Part shown: positions 23,135 to 35,433 of the stretch, piece by piece
Layout: the number at the start of each line of letters is the position of its first letter
Numbering within the stretch: the stretch's first letter is position 1
NCBI RefSeq assembly: GCF_947623445.1
Contig: NC_135244.1
Span: 5,084,001-5,148,000 of the forward strand
Source: Clavelina lepadiformis
Taxonomy: Eukaryota > Chordata > Ascidiacea > Aplousobranchia > Clavelinidae
Length of the DNA: 64,000 nucleotides
Reading direction: 5' to 3'
Translations under genes and position numbers: made by a program
The notes under the pieces: model-generated
The model's database searches: none
What the model saw: the letters and a program-made list of their open reading frames with translations, nothing else
What the model was told of the DNA's origin: nothing

Positions 23135-26100
23135 ATGGAAGGTTCTTCATCGGTAGATTCGCTCCAAAGTGATTATATCCAAGCAATGCAGGATATGGTG
23201 AGCTATCCCAGATACATTTAAAACAGTTGCTTTTGATAATTATCCACAACAATAATGTTGTAACTCATGAGGTGATAACATTTCATTGCTTGGTATTTTG
23301 AAGCTTAGTAAGAAAACAGGGTATAATTGATGTCAGTAGCTGGTCAGCCAGATTTATTTTATGAGTTAGTATTCTAAACTTACTAGTCTAAAAGTAACTT
23401 AATTAAATCACCATGCGTTTCTATAAAATTTTCTCAGGCAAAGGAACCGTCCACAGTAAAGGAACTTCTGTGCAAATTATGTCCAAAAGAGTTTGTAGGA
23501 CCCAATCGTTTGATGGAAGCAATTATTCACTTGAAAGATGAACATAAGGAGTAACTCTCTGCTTTTCTTTAAGTTATTTAACATTCATCTACCGTATTTC
23601 ATCCATTCATCAGTTCATATCCATTCATCTATTTAATTCCAAGTCACTGGTCATAAGTAATTGACCTTATACAATGAACCAAATTCCAAGTGTGCATCTT
23701 TTAAACTTAACAATGTGACAACATCTGTGAACTTTCTTGGCAGAGAAATGGTTTTAATACTGCAACTGGTTTTTTAGGATATTTCAGAAAAATCCATGTG
23801 AACCTTCCAACCTTAATGAAAATGAATTGCAAAATGGAGAGTGCTCTTCATCCACTGTGACAAGTACTAATTCTCCAAGTCAAGAAATAACATCAATGAT
23901 GTCCATCGCCACACAAACTTCTAACACTAACTTAGGAAATAGTTTACAACAAGGTGATTACTACATACATTATTTTGGATTATTTAGTCTTAGTACATCT
24001 GGAATAATCCACAACCCATACTGTGATAGGAATTCCAGCTCCATAATATTAGTACTATTTTTTCAGTTTTGTTTAATGTCATTGTCTAAACTCAGTAAAC
24101 TAACTCAAACTTTCAAACTGATCCTAAAACTTTGGTGGGATTATATCAATGTAGGTTTATAATAGACTGATGCATGTAATGAATATAACCGTGCAGTGCT
24201 TTTAAGGTGTTTTGAATGACTGAAACGGTCTTTTAAAATTAAATTTCGGTGGACGCCAAACCCCGGATTGAGTTCAATTTTTAGTGCACTTTGAAGTCAA
24301 ATATAACAAATCCATTATTGGATACAATGAGTAAATTTTCTTGCCCTTTGGTGTGACATAATACAGAATGGAAGTTGTTTGCATTTTTTTCCAGATCTTT
24401 TGGTTCGCTCAATTACACTCATTTTTCGAAAGAAACACTTTGTAAGAAAGTGAAGAGCTTTTTTTCGAAAAGCTAAGAAACTTGCGTACTATATTGATCT
24501 GACAAATTTTGTTTTTTACTTGCAATCACAATCGGCTATTTGTTGTGCTTTTTTAAATGCAACATGAATGAAATTGTATGACTATAATCAAAACTTAATT
24601 TCGTTGTTTTCCTGACTAAAACTTGGTAATTTGACTTTTGTAAAAAGTGAGTGTTTCTGACAATTAAATTAGTGTTGTTTTATGCAGAGGTGTTAGCACA
24701 TCGAGGAAGATTTCGGAACCGATTTATCCTAGTATTTTTTTATAACAATGTTATAATAACAGTGTTACAGTAATATAATAATAACCTTATGAACTGATCA
24801 ATAGAACAACTCAATTTTGTTTCTCTCTGACTGGAATAAATCTTGAAAAAAACTTCTGCAGTATGATACGTGATAGGTGGTTAGGTGATTCCGAGTTATG
24901 CACCACATGCAAGATCTTATGAATTTGCTCGTCCTTATTGGTGGTCATTTGCATGGTGGCAGTACAAAAGCGATTGATTCTGAATGGTTAAAACGAGTGT
25001 TTTTGTGAAAACTGTTGCTGTTAGTGTGGTTTTAACATTTGATCGGATGTTTCTTTTTGCTGTTTTAGATGGAACTTCATCTTCTACAATTTACCCAATT
25101 CCTGGGCAAATGAATCTTTACTTCAAGCTTACAGGTATTACTTCTGACTTACCAGAAATCGGGTTTTATTTTTAGTTTCTTCTTTTTTCGGCTCAATAGT
25201 ATTACAATCACTTCATTTTTAACTTATGCTTTTCTTAAGATATGCTCGAAAAACCATACAAGTGCAAGTTGTGCGGTGAACATCGTCAGAACCTAAAGAC
25301 ATGTGCTGTCCATTTAATGAAGGTGCATGAAATTCCACTGAAACAAGCATGTGCTGAAAATGATGAAGGTATTTTTTGCAAACAATTTTCATTGCTAACA
25401 TTCAGCATGTTCTGTCAACAATACTTTCAAATACCAACACCAGGTTGAGTTTTTGCAGTGTTTGCATTTTACTTTTTAATGGTTTAGTATAATTCAGGAT
25501 GACTTGAGGTGCATTTTAGATGCCATTTGCGATTATAAAAACTGAAGCCTGAAGGACATAGGGTCATGTTTAAAGATTGAATTTGCGACTCAAAAAATGA
25601 CTACAAAGCCAATTTTTCAATCCGTAAAAACAGTGGGCAAAAACAGGACATAATATTACCGATCTCAAATTTTATATACTTTCATCAAAATACTTGCTTT
25701 CATCAGCGCTGTCAAGTGTCTTAGTGAAACGATAAAGATAAAGTTCAGATCTTCGGTGTATTGCTTTACTTTACTGATAATTGTAAAAAAAACTGCAGGG
25801 AGCGTTTAAGCTGCAATATTTTACACTTCTCTTAACCGAACACAATTCTCACCACTTGAATGTTCGATAGGTCTGGTGAAATGTTAAAATGCACCTCGTA
25901 AGCAATTGCTGTCGAAACTATCCAATGCATTAAGTTGATGTTTATGCTTGTATGTGCTCCCACAAGGAGGAAGGAGTTAGTGGGCTTAAACGTCAGGTAT
26001 CCGCTCGAACTATGGTTTTTAGGATGAAAATAGCTAATGGGGTTTTATATCAGTTTTTCTGGTTGTTTCTGATATAACAGCTTTCTTGTAGTTATGTTTT

Positions 26101-28361
26101 TATGACTTCAATTGCACTCTGCTGTGGTTTGGATTATGCATAAAATATCGCCAAACGCATTATGCGTAGCTTTTTTTCATCTGAGAAATGAAAGAAAGAA
26201 AAAATTCCAATCAGAAAAGAACAAATTTTCTTAAAATTTTTTCTGTGCTAGTGCCATTCTACGTTTTTTCTGTGAAACATCCTTTGACAATTTATGGAAA
26301 ACTTCATTTTTGAGTTGGCCTGCTTGCTCGTTAGGAAAAAGTTATAATCAAATTTTAAGATTCACCCATGACCATGAGGCACCTGTGCGTATCCTAAAAT
26401 TTACAATTACTGTCTAGAATTAAGCCAGAAAGGTGATTTGTCCGGAAAGTTTTTCAACTTGCCCTACTGCCCAGTAACTTGGTACTTAAGGTCTGGAGAC
26501 ATGCTTTCCCTGAATTTTTTCAGATTTACAACGTGCAGAATTGTTAAAAATAAATTATATGCTGCTTATCACTCCAGACATGCTCAAGATCTTAACATAT
26601 TTCATATCACACAAGTTTTCTCAAACACCTTTGTTGTACTTTTTGCAGTGCTATACCTAGTTAGATATATAGTACAGTTGTATTTTACTACACATTGAGC
26701 ACATACGAAACTGAGCTTGGGTTATGATTGTATTGCAGTTGGAAAAAAGTTTTAAAACATTGCAGCTTGTGTATTATTTCGTTGTATATATGGTTCGTAT
26801 TTCATTTTAAATTAGTTTGATATAAAGACAGATGTTGTTACGTCTCTGATTAGTGATTACTTTTTCTTTTTGCAATTAATGTTTCAGGATAAGCCTACTG
26901 TTCCAGTTCTTATAATCGCAACAATGTGGTACAGTATACAACATTTTCTGAGATTGATTAGTGGCCTCCGCTTGAAATAAACTTTAAATTTCTAAACTCC
27001 ATGTATTTTCAGCTTAATGTAATGGTCTTATGTTTTTTGCAGGAGTGTGTAAGGTGGATAGTGAAAGAAATACCACCACTGCAAGAAGGATTAGGAAAAG
27101 AACGGCAAGAAAATCTGTCCAAGAAAGAAGCATAGAAGCAACTAAGACAATTATACAGAAGCCCCTTCCAGTTAAAACTAAGAACTTAAACACCAATTCT
27201 CTGAAAAGCAAGTCAAGTTTTAGCCCTACTAAACTCATCAATTCTAAACGTAAAAGTGAGGAAAGGGAAAAGAAGCTTCGCGTCAAAATCTCAAAGGAGA
27301 AAATCGCTCAAATAAAGAAACATGGCAAAGATAAACAAGAATCATCTGAGCACTGTGACCGTAAAAATACTATTAGCCCAGACATATTTGCTGAACCAGA
27401 CGATTATGATACTGCTGAGATTACAGAGAACCAAACTGATGATGATAATCAACTACTGAACACAAACTATGGGTCAGCTGATTTTCCATCAGCTGAAGAT
27501 GCTCTTAAAGAGATCAACTTTTCACCAATATCGTCACCCGATAGCTCTCCAATTGGCGTCGAACAAGTTTCCTCAACATCCCCAGATGGGACTTCATCAC
27601 ATTTGTTGGCAGATTCCCAAGATGAGGAGTCGCCATGGGACTCTATGTCGTTCAATTCGACGAAAAAAAATAGTGTAAGGGCCAGCGTTACAGGTCGCAA
27701 ATGCAACATTCCTTTTGACAACAGCATTCCAGCACTGCCAAAGCGATCGAATGCCATGCTAAAACAACTTAGATCAACAGAAATACCTCCGCACAAAAAT
27801 TTAAATGATTCTTCTAACACCACCTCTTCAAAGATTAGCTCAAGAAGAAAAACGATCTCTTCTCAGAATGGCGACTCGAAACATGATGTCATAAGCAGAT
27901 CAGCCAGCTTTCCTTCTGGTAACTCAAAATCTTTAAGTACTTCGAGTCTTCCTATCAAGAAAACTGCTCGAAAGTCGACAAGGCCGGAAAAGACCCCGTT
28001 ATTTGAGCAATTTTCACCTTCGGCTGAGGCAAATGTTTTCCTTTACAGTGAAGAAGATGCCGCTAACGACGCAATTTTCAACACTTTCAAGTCTGCCGAC
28101 ATTCTTCTGCAGAACGATGAACCTACGCAATCCATTCATCGCTTCTCACCACCGCCAGCCTTCATGCAATCCACTGCCAAAAAGCGTTTAAATGGTGGTC
28201 GTTTTGACAACTTCGATGAAGAATTCATGGCCACTGAAGAATACAGTGAAATTTTTTCCTACCAACCTTCTCTCAACCAACAGCGTGTCACACACAAGAA
28301 CACACCTCAGAGTGCCCGCAAAAGTACAAGGAAATTAACCAGCCGCAAATCAACAAGGTAA
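23135..28361 (+). CDS. C2H2 zinc-finger nuclear protein with H3-tail-like motifs
   Basis: Six exons in consistent phase: 23135-23197, 23438-23550, 23778-23953, 25069-25134, 25240-25368, 27043-28361; 621 aa. Exon 2 encodes a zinc-finger-like CKLC with HLKDEH; exon 5 encodes a clearer C2H2 finger (KPYKCKLCGEHR with HLMKVH). The last exon, 440 residues, is disordered, rich in Ser, Lys and Arg, and basic. It carries TARKSV (203-208), TARKST (490-495), SARKST (606-611) and TSRKST (615-620); the last two sit at the extreme C-terminus and resemble histone H3 residues 6-11. The family is not recognised. The stop is read through AAG|GTAATG, which is also a good splice donor, so a further exon is possible. 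Confidence 0.8.
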
Positions 28362-29816
28362 TGTTAGTTTTTGTAATTTCATCAAATCCAGTCAGGGTTT
28401 GATGTACGGCCAAGATCTATCGGTTTTTTCTTTAAAATTTATAAACTTTTGGAAAAAGTATACAATCACATTGTTATCACCCGCAAACTCTGAATTATTA
28501 CACTCTTTGAACCAAAGTTACGAAACCGTTAGCGTTTGTGTTTTGAATGAGTTCCAAGTTTAAGCACGTTGAAATTTTTCTGCATATTTCCACTGTTGTT
28601 TGTAATTTTGTTTGTGTCCTAATGCATTCAATCTTGTACTCGGCCAATCTCTTTGAAAAGTTCCTCGGTTAAGCGCACGCTCATTCTGATTTGATGCGGC
28701 AAGTTTTAACCAGATTTGACAGGTGCGTCTAACTACTTATTGAACAAAGCTGGAATTTCTCTATGGCGCGTTTCGGAGTTTCTATGCCTAGAACTAGTTA
28801 TTTGACAAGTAGTTATGATTTTGTTTGTATGTATATCGTTTCCGAAAACTGCCAACTTCTTCCCGTGTTTAATTTGTCAAACGTCAATAATTCCGCTTAC
28901 AGCTGCTACTTAGACTCGCTGTGTGTGTGCTAGCTTCCGCACAGGCGTATCCGTTTCTTTACTATCCCCAACCCTTTTGATCTTTTCTAGCCTCGATGTG
29001 TTTGTAACGATTTTACAGTGTATTGCTTGGGGACGTGCTAACGAAATTTAAGGTGCAATTTTAAAAAGTTTTCGCTGTACAGTAATATTTTCATGCATTC
29101 TATCTACAGTTTTGTCACTCATACATACCGTGTAGTATACGTTACATGAAATAACACTTAATAGCATGTTCTGTATACACAGCTTTACTACTACTTTTGT
29201 GATGTTGTTGAATGTTGTCACCGAAAGTGTTTTTGTTTCAGCCTGTGATACTGCCGAAGTTACATAACGATTTTTTCATTAAAACTTTTCTGTTCTTGCC
29301 AAACCCTGTTCGTGTTGACATGCGTCAGACTTTGTAGGGTCGCTTCACTTGTTTCAAAAAGCTCGTTGTTTTGTTTTAACTAACCGACACCTATTGTGGT
29401 TGTGGTCGGTGCAACGTTCGTAGAGCATCCCTTGCGTATTTTTAAACGTTAAGAAGCTGACTTAACTACATAACACTCTCCCCCGTTGATAGCAATGAGG
29501 CATCGCTCTAAGCAAGTGTCGAGATGAGATTTTCGAACGTTCCTTGAAATGTATTGACTGTTCCACTTCCAATAAGTTGACGAAGCAAGTAAAACATTTT
29601 AATTGCACTATCAACTAGTTTCCAACTTGTTTCAGTTCTTTATCAGATATTTTTCAGTTCAATTTTTAAAAAAACTTACGAACTGCATTGCATCAAGTCG
29701 AGTAGAACAAAAATAAACTATCATTGTTCCGAGCTTCTTGTGAAAATTGTCATGTCGCGATAATGAAAATCGGAAACTCGAAGGTGGATGCGCAGTGGGA
29801 GAAGTATATTTTACAT
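28362..29816. other. Intergenic
   Basis: AT-rich, between the zinc-finger gene and the first foldback element. No gene or repeat recognised. Confidence 0.5.
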
Positions 29817-31283
29817 GGTGTACCGACACTTAATCACGCGACATTTAATCACGCGACACTTAATCACCGACACATAATCACTAGGACACTTAATCACGCG
29901 ACACATAATCACTAGGACATTTAATCACGCGACACACAATCACTAGGACATTTAATCACGCGATTTGGATACTTAATCACGCGACATTTAATCACGCGAC
30001 ACATAATCACTTGGATGCGACAGCACTTGGACAGCGCCTTTGTCTATAGCAGGGGTCGGCAACCTTTTGCTAGTGACGGGCCAAATGTCGAGTGTACAAC
30101 TCTTTGGCGGGCCGGAACTTTCATTAATACTATAATTCACACTCACTTCAGTATATTACGCTACATTGCTGCAATCTCAATCATACCAATCACAAAAAGA
30201 GCAAAATACATGTATTCACACTTGAATAAGGTCCATTTGAAATTTTTCGGGAATGGTATTGGCGTCCACATCAAAAGGAGTACTGAATAGCCTGAATTTA
30301 TTTTGTAGAGAACGAATGTCGGAAAAGCGTGAGGAAAATTCAGTAATTCAAGCTCGTGTGCATCTCTCTGTGGGGATGGCGATGTGGATTGCTTTTAAGG
30401 TTGGCCTAAAGCCAAAGGCTATTAGTCTTTCTTTTAGAACTCCCCGACAATTGTCTTTGACTCCGTTTCGCCGGCTTTCTCTATAATGTTTCTTTAAATC
30501 AACACCAGCTTCATAAAGTCTAATTGTTATATTGTCCGAAATAAGTTGTATCACATTAGAAACATTTTCATCATCTTTTCACATTTAAACAAAACTATAA
30601 CTCCAATTCAGTAATGAACAGTCCAGAAGGTAAAACTGATATTATGTGTAGAGACAAGAAGAGGAGATTTTAACCAAACCTTAGTTTTTATAGAAACACA
30701 TTAGCCAATCAGGAAATAACATGTCATTTTGCATTGCTACGTATAACCTATGTAATATGTAACATTATTCTATTGTCACCGAAGCTCTTGATCAAAGTAC
30801 CATCAAAACGGTTCTGACGTGAAGAAAAAACTTTTTAGCTATTACCTTTCTTAAAACAAAGTTTTGCAAAAGCGAAGTACACCACATATACGCATAGATG
30901 GGTATCGCGACAATTCTAATGATAATTTAAATTAAACCGTCAAATTCAGAAAACATTGGTTTAAAGTTGACTTCCACCAGCTAGAAACTCTTTGTTATTT
31001 AGCCAGAAATATCACCAACACGATGACAGTCGTCGTGTTGACACAGTTGACCGTTATCTGTCAAGCGAGATTTTAGTTTATCTTCGTGCAGTTGCTTACA
31101 TTTCCCGTGCATGACATTGTTACCTAGTGTGTACGGTAGCCGATACTGTAAATGTGTGATTAAATGTCGCGTGATTAAATGTCCTAGTGATTATGTGTCG
31201 CGTGATTAAATGTCCTAGTGATTATGTGTCGCGTGATTAAGTGTCGCGTGATTAAGTGTCGCGTGATTAAGTGTCACCAAACC
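29817..31283 (-). mobile_element. Foldback (MULE-like) element, copy 1, 1467 bp
   Basis: The termini are GGTGTACCGACAC (left) and, inverted, GGTTTGGTGACAC (right), flanked by an exact 9-bp duplication ATTTTACAT (29808-29816 and 31284-31292). Each end is an array of 15-16-bp units: GACACTTAATCACGC, GACATTTAATCACGC and GACACATAATCACTAG (about 29824-30015 and 31155-31276, inverted). Long inverted termini built of subrepeats with a 9-bp duplication resemble foldback/Mutator-type elements. The interior has a 68-codon ORF (30554-30348) identical to one in copy 2. An extra piece of about 300 bp (30017-30312), starting near CAGGGGTCGGCAACC, interrupts sequence that is contiguous in copy 2. Confidence 0.88.
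30348..30554 (-). other. Small ORF (68 codons) inside the foldback element
   Basis: The encoded peptide is identical to that at 56889-57095 in the second, oppositely oriented copy. It starts [17 protein letters not shown] and is basic in its middle. No family recognised. Conservation may only reflect recent copying of the element. Confidence 0.4.
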
Positions 31284-31472
31284 ATTTTACATGTAGGCTA
31301 CCTGGTTTCAACGACTCGTCATGTCTGGCGGGTTTTAAAGTTGATAAAGCGTAAAGCCAGTTACGTTTGACCAGATTGTTACAGGTGACTTACTTCATAA
31401 CAAGCGCAACTTGCGTAATAACAAAATTATAATGACAGGTTATTCTAGGCGCGTACGACAGGTCTGTTGATC

Positions 31473-34400
31473 TCATTCACTCTTCCCAACTTCTTCCCAG
31501 CAGGAGTCGTCGGTGCTGTCGTAGACACATTTTCCTTTCTGAACAAACACAAATAGAAGTGCGAGTTATTTTGCCTCATTGAATGTGGACATAACGTCCA
31601 TAGCAGAAGTTTTGTAATCTTTTACCTTGCCCCGCTGTAGTTTGCAAATAAAAACCAAACCAGAAAGGCAAGCCAGTGTTGTAATTACCTTCATAAAAGA
31701 ATTTGTATGGAATCATTTTAGAAACGTGACTAAATGCGCTTCAAAATGTCATACCTCAATTATTTAAGCGTTTGTAACATTATCTAGCTTTTAAAGAGCA
31801 CATGATAAGAAAACTAATACTCGTTTGTAGTTAGGCGTTGCATAGCCTACCATTACAAGCAGCCACGAGATGATCTTTAGACTTTGTGTACGCGTAAATT
31901 CCTCGGCTCCAATTTTAATCGATACGATAGTTTCCAGTGATAATGTTGTTCTGTAAACAATAATGGAACAATTCCTTTTATAAGAAATTTTGGTCATGTT
32001 TTGAAACTTAAGACTAAAATGGTCCTATATACTACTGCATAAGGGTTTCTTATTTTTTCGGCAGTTTTAGTTTCTTTAAGAAGATTTCTTGTAAAAAATA
32101 AACGCTTAGATCGCCTGTTTTCTTTCTCGCTTTCTCATAATATGCAAAGCTCTAAAAACGTAAAAATTATAAACTACTACATTTAATGTCATACAACACA
32201 CAGTCAGTCACTCACATAAAGACAAGAACTTGGGGAGGTAGTTGCTGTGCAGAGGTGATATCGGTCATGTGCAAGTATAACTCTCTAAAAGTCAGCAACT
32301 TAAATTAAACCCAAGGATTTAGTTTTAAAAATTGTTGTGTAATAATATTTTTAGTAAGTTGGATTCTACTCTATACTAGGAATAACCTTATTGCTGGAGC
32401 GCCCACTACAAGATGCATGATAATTCTTATCAAACAAAATGGATGTGAGACTGGGAAACGGAGAAAATGCTTCAGGAAAAACACGTTCAATTCCACAAGC
32501 TGGAAAATCATTCAAGGATACGTTAGAAAAAGCGTGCATATACCAAACATAATACTTGGAAAAGATATGGGCATACTGGGGCATGATTAACCGAGCACTA
32601 AGATAACTCTTTGCACTCACAATACTAAAAACAATAAGAATAAATAAATAGAAAGTTCGTCTTGTGCTTGAGCTCATGCTCAACCAGCTTTTGCTTGATC
32701 CTCTCAATGTTGTGAATTTTATCATTATCCTCTGCAGCTTTCCCATTTGAATGTTTCTAAATAAACCACGAGAAAACATTTACCAGTTAAAACAAAACCC
32801 GAAACGTGTTGTCGGGATTTGTGTCCACTGGTGTCAAAACAGTCAGGCTAACTAAAAACAAAAATGTTGTAGGGAGTTATTTGCTTAATAAGCTATGAGT
32901 CAATAACAAAACTGCTTTAGACTTAGAGGTAGTTAAAACTACATTCGAAGTTGCGATCAAGCCGGATGAATGATTTGACTGAATAAACAACTTACTTGAC
33001 CGATTCCCATCTGTATTTGCGGAGTTCCAAATATTTGCATAGTTTCATACCCACCCAAATGCCAAGCGCATTAAATCCGAGAATGTCAACCAAGATTTGA
33101 TCCCACCAACATTCTCGGAAGTTAGGAATAATGTCCGTGAAAAATAACTGCAACAGTAAGAACATCACTGGTCACTAATCCGATTTATGCAAAAAACGAC
33201 GTAATCTAAAAACGTGTTGTTTTTGTTCCATCCTACAGTATAAAGAAAGAATAGGAATAAAATAGTAGAATACGAAAATAAAAAATAGGATTTGTGTCCA
33301 CTACATTTTTGAAGAGGCTTAAAAATGAAAAATTAAAACCGGCTTTTTGAGATACTGTCCTTTTTGTTACTGCTCATGTAGCCTATGCTGTATAGTGCAG
33401 CACAATTGCTATTACCTCAGTTAATTCCCATAGGATGCTTATCGACCAACATACAACGTAACTTCTTAAAAGCAGAGCTTTCGCTATCCAACCAAAGAAA
33501 TGACCAACAGCATATATATTAAGCACCGAATACAATTGCTCTTTTGTGACGTTTGAGCAGTTAACTGCGTACTCCTGTAAAAACAATTTCTCTTTCTATA
33601 AGTACAAGTCTGAATGTTGTTTTTGTTTGCAAAAAACAGATATATTCATTTAGTTATAATAACCTCAATAACATCGATTTCTCTTTTGGTATATTTGACA
33701 TCGGGGTCGATCCAAAACATGATGGTTCTTATTTGATCAATACGCAGAAACGTTAGGTAAGCTATGAAAAGCATGTACAGCAAACTTGCGCCAAAAACAA
33801 TCTGCCATACCTGCAAAATATAAATAGCAAATTACAGTGATGCACTCTCAATTTCGTCGGCACTGGATCCTGTAGAAAGTAAAAGCTATTTTTATCTGAT
33901 GTTCAAGACCCGATATATAGCCTACAAAAGCTTTACCCCATGTCCGGTTAGCTAAGAACAATTATACTTAAATGATAGCAGTACATCGCTGCTAAAAACG
34001 TGCCATGTATGACTATTGTTCAGAACTACGTTTCTTCCACCCAAGAGTGTAGGCTATTTAAGTTCGTTTGATTTTCGATCTCACCAAAACTACGTACAAT
34101 TGGATGGGGTCTTTCAAAGGGTCCTTGAGGAAATATGAGAAGACCTAGCAGGAAGTAAAAAATGGTCGCACATTTCGCTCCATTGATTAGGTTTGCTTCT
34201 TTATTACTTTCGTCTCTGCAATAATAACAGGCCACAATTGCTCTCTGAAAAGTTGTTTTAACACCACTAACTCATTTTAAACTTTTCTTCTATAACTTTG
34301 AAGTATCTATCAACCTACCTCTAGTTTCTAGAAAAAAATATCTAATTTTAAAGTGAAGCAGAAATATCATTTAAATATGCGTAATACAGTATTATAAAAT

Positions 34401-35433
34401 ATTGTTCCGGTAGCGTATAGGCTATATTAGGCGAGATGTAAGTATGTAGCCTACACAGTATTCATTGGAAAACAAATATAATAATAGGCCTACCTGCCAA
34501 CTGCTAGGAATACAACTGTCATAAGAATGATGAATATAACAGTTAACCTGTTGATTTGCCTATTTTGTGAGGAGTCATCATTCTGAGATAAAAATACAAC
34601 AAATAAAATAATTGTTTCAAACAAAGGTTGTAGTTTCCGAAAATCGTTTTAAGAATCCATGGTGTAAGATGTTAGGTTTTTGATTTAAATTTTGTATTTA
34701 CGAGGTGTTTTCAAGAGGTATCTGATTTTGTATCTATTTCCACCCCGTCGGTGTTGTTTCCTTTGTGTCTTGCCTTAGATTCAGACGTGTTGTATGTTTC
34801 CGTCAGAAACTTATTTTCTTCGCAAAATGACAGGAAGCAACGAACGGAGATGTAATATGTTATATCCATAGTTTAACGGCGACAGTAGGAGCGCGGAAAG
34901 TGCACAAACGTGTGGAAGGTGGCAAGTTCACATCACAGCAGCAATGCCAACTCCCACGTCCACGCTCATACCTTCTAGCAATAGTTGAGCTTTTTATAGC
35001 CCGACCTGCTGGGCACCGCGCAACTTTGGTTCTTCCCTATATGTTGAAAGTTATACTGAGTTATTACCAGGAGAAGTTGTGAAAAACGCTACAATGATGT
35101 ATGTAGCTTCATAGGAATCCAAAGAGGAAACAATTATGTTAAGTTGTTAGCAAAAAGAAGAACCACTGATGGCAGAAGTTTGTTAACTCCAAAAGAGATT
35201 ATTGTGTAAGCAATGAAATAGTATGTGAAATAGCTGATAGTTTGTCTTTTGTGCCCAAAGGTCAGATACTATACTTTTAACACAACTCGTATGCTTTACT
35301 ACTCCAGTTTAGCATAACTGAGACGATAGAACAAAAAACAATACATTGGTGTACTTACTCTCAGGCTCAAGTGATGATCTGCACCGCCGTTAAGATAGCG
35401 CTTGGTGTTTCCAGCATTCTTGTAAACTTGCAT
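31473..35433 (-). CDS. Phosphatidylserine synthase, tandem copy A
   Basis: Exons: 35433-35359, 34582-34494, 34215-34098, 33810-33664, 33574-33416, 33147-32996, 32756-32621, 32499-32387, 32284-32216, 31950-31851, 31688-31626, 31538-31473; 428 aa, all phases consistent. PTDSS1/2-family ER membrane enzyme that makes phosphatidylserine by swapping serine for the head group of PC or PE. Family blocks seen: GPFERPHP (86-93), [20 protein letters not shown] (His168), WELTE (Glu193, Glu196), [13 protein letters not shown] (Asn205, Glu208), [26 protein letters not shown]. Residues equivalent to human PSS1 E197, E200, N209, E212 and H172 are all kept. Odd: K260 and T263 replace human Q266 and P269. The C-terminal tail is much shorter than in mammals. 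PSS1 versus PSS2 type was not resolved. Confidence 0.93.

Noticed and set aside
29824-30015. CRISPR-like array of short repeats
   Set aside because: The 15-16-bp units are contiguous without unique spacers and recur inverted at the other end of the element, so they are transposon terminal subrepeats in a eukaryotic genome.
32366-32779. Continuous minus-strand ORF of 137 codons over PSS copy A exons 7 and 8
   Set aside because: It runs through the intron in the wrong frame for exon 8. Splicing at GTGAGT/TTCCAG gives the conserved [12 protein letters not shown], so the long ORF is an artefact.
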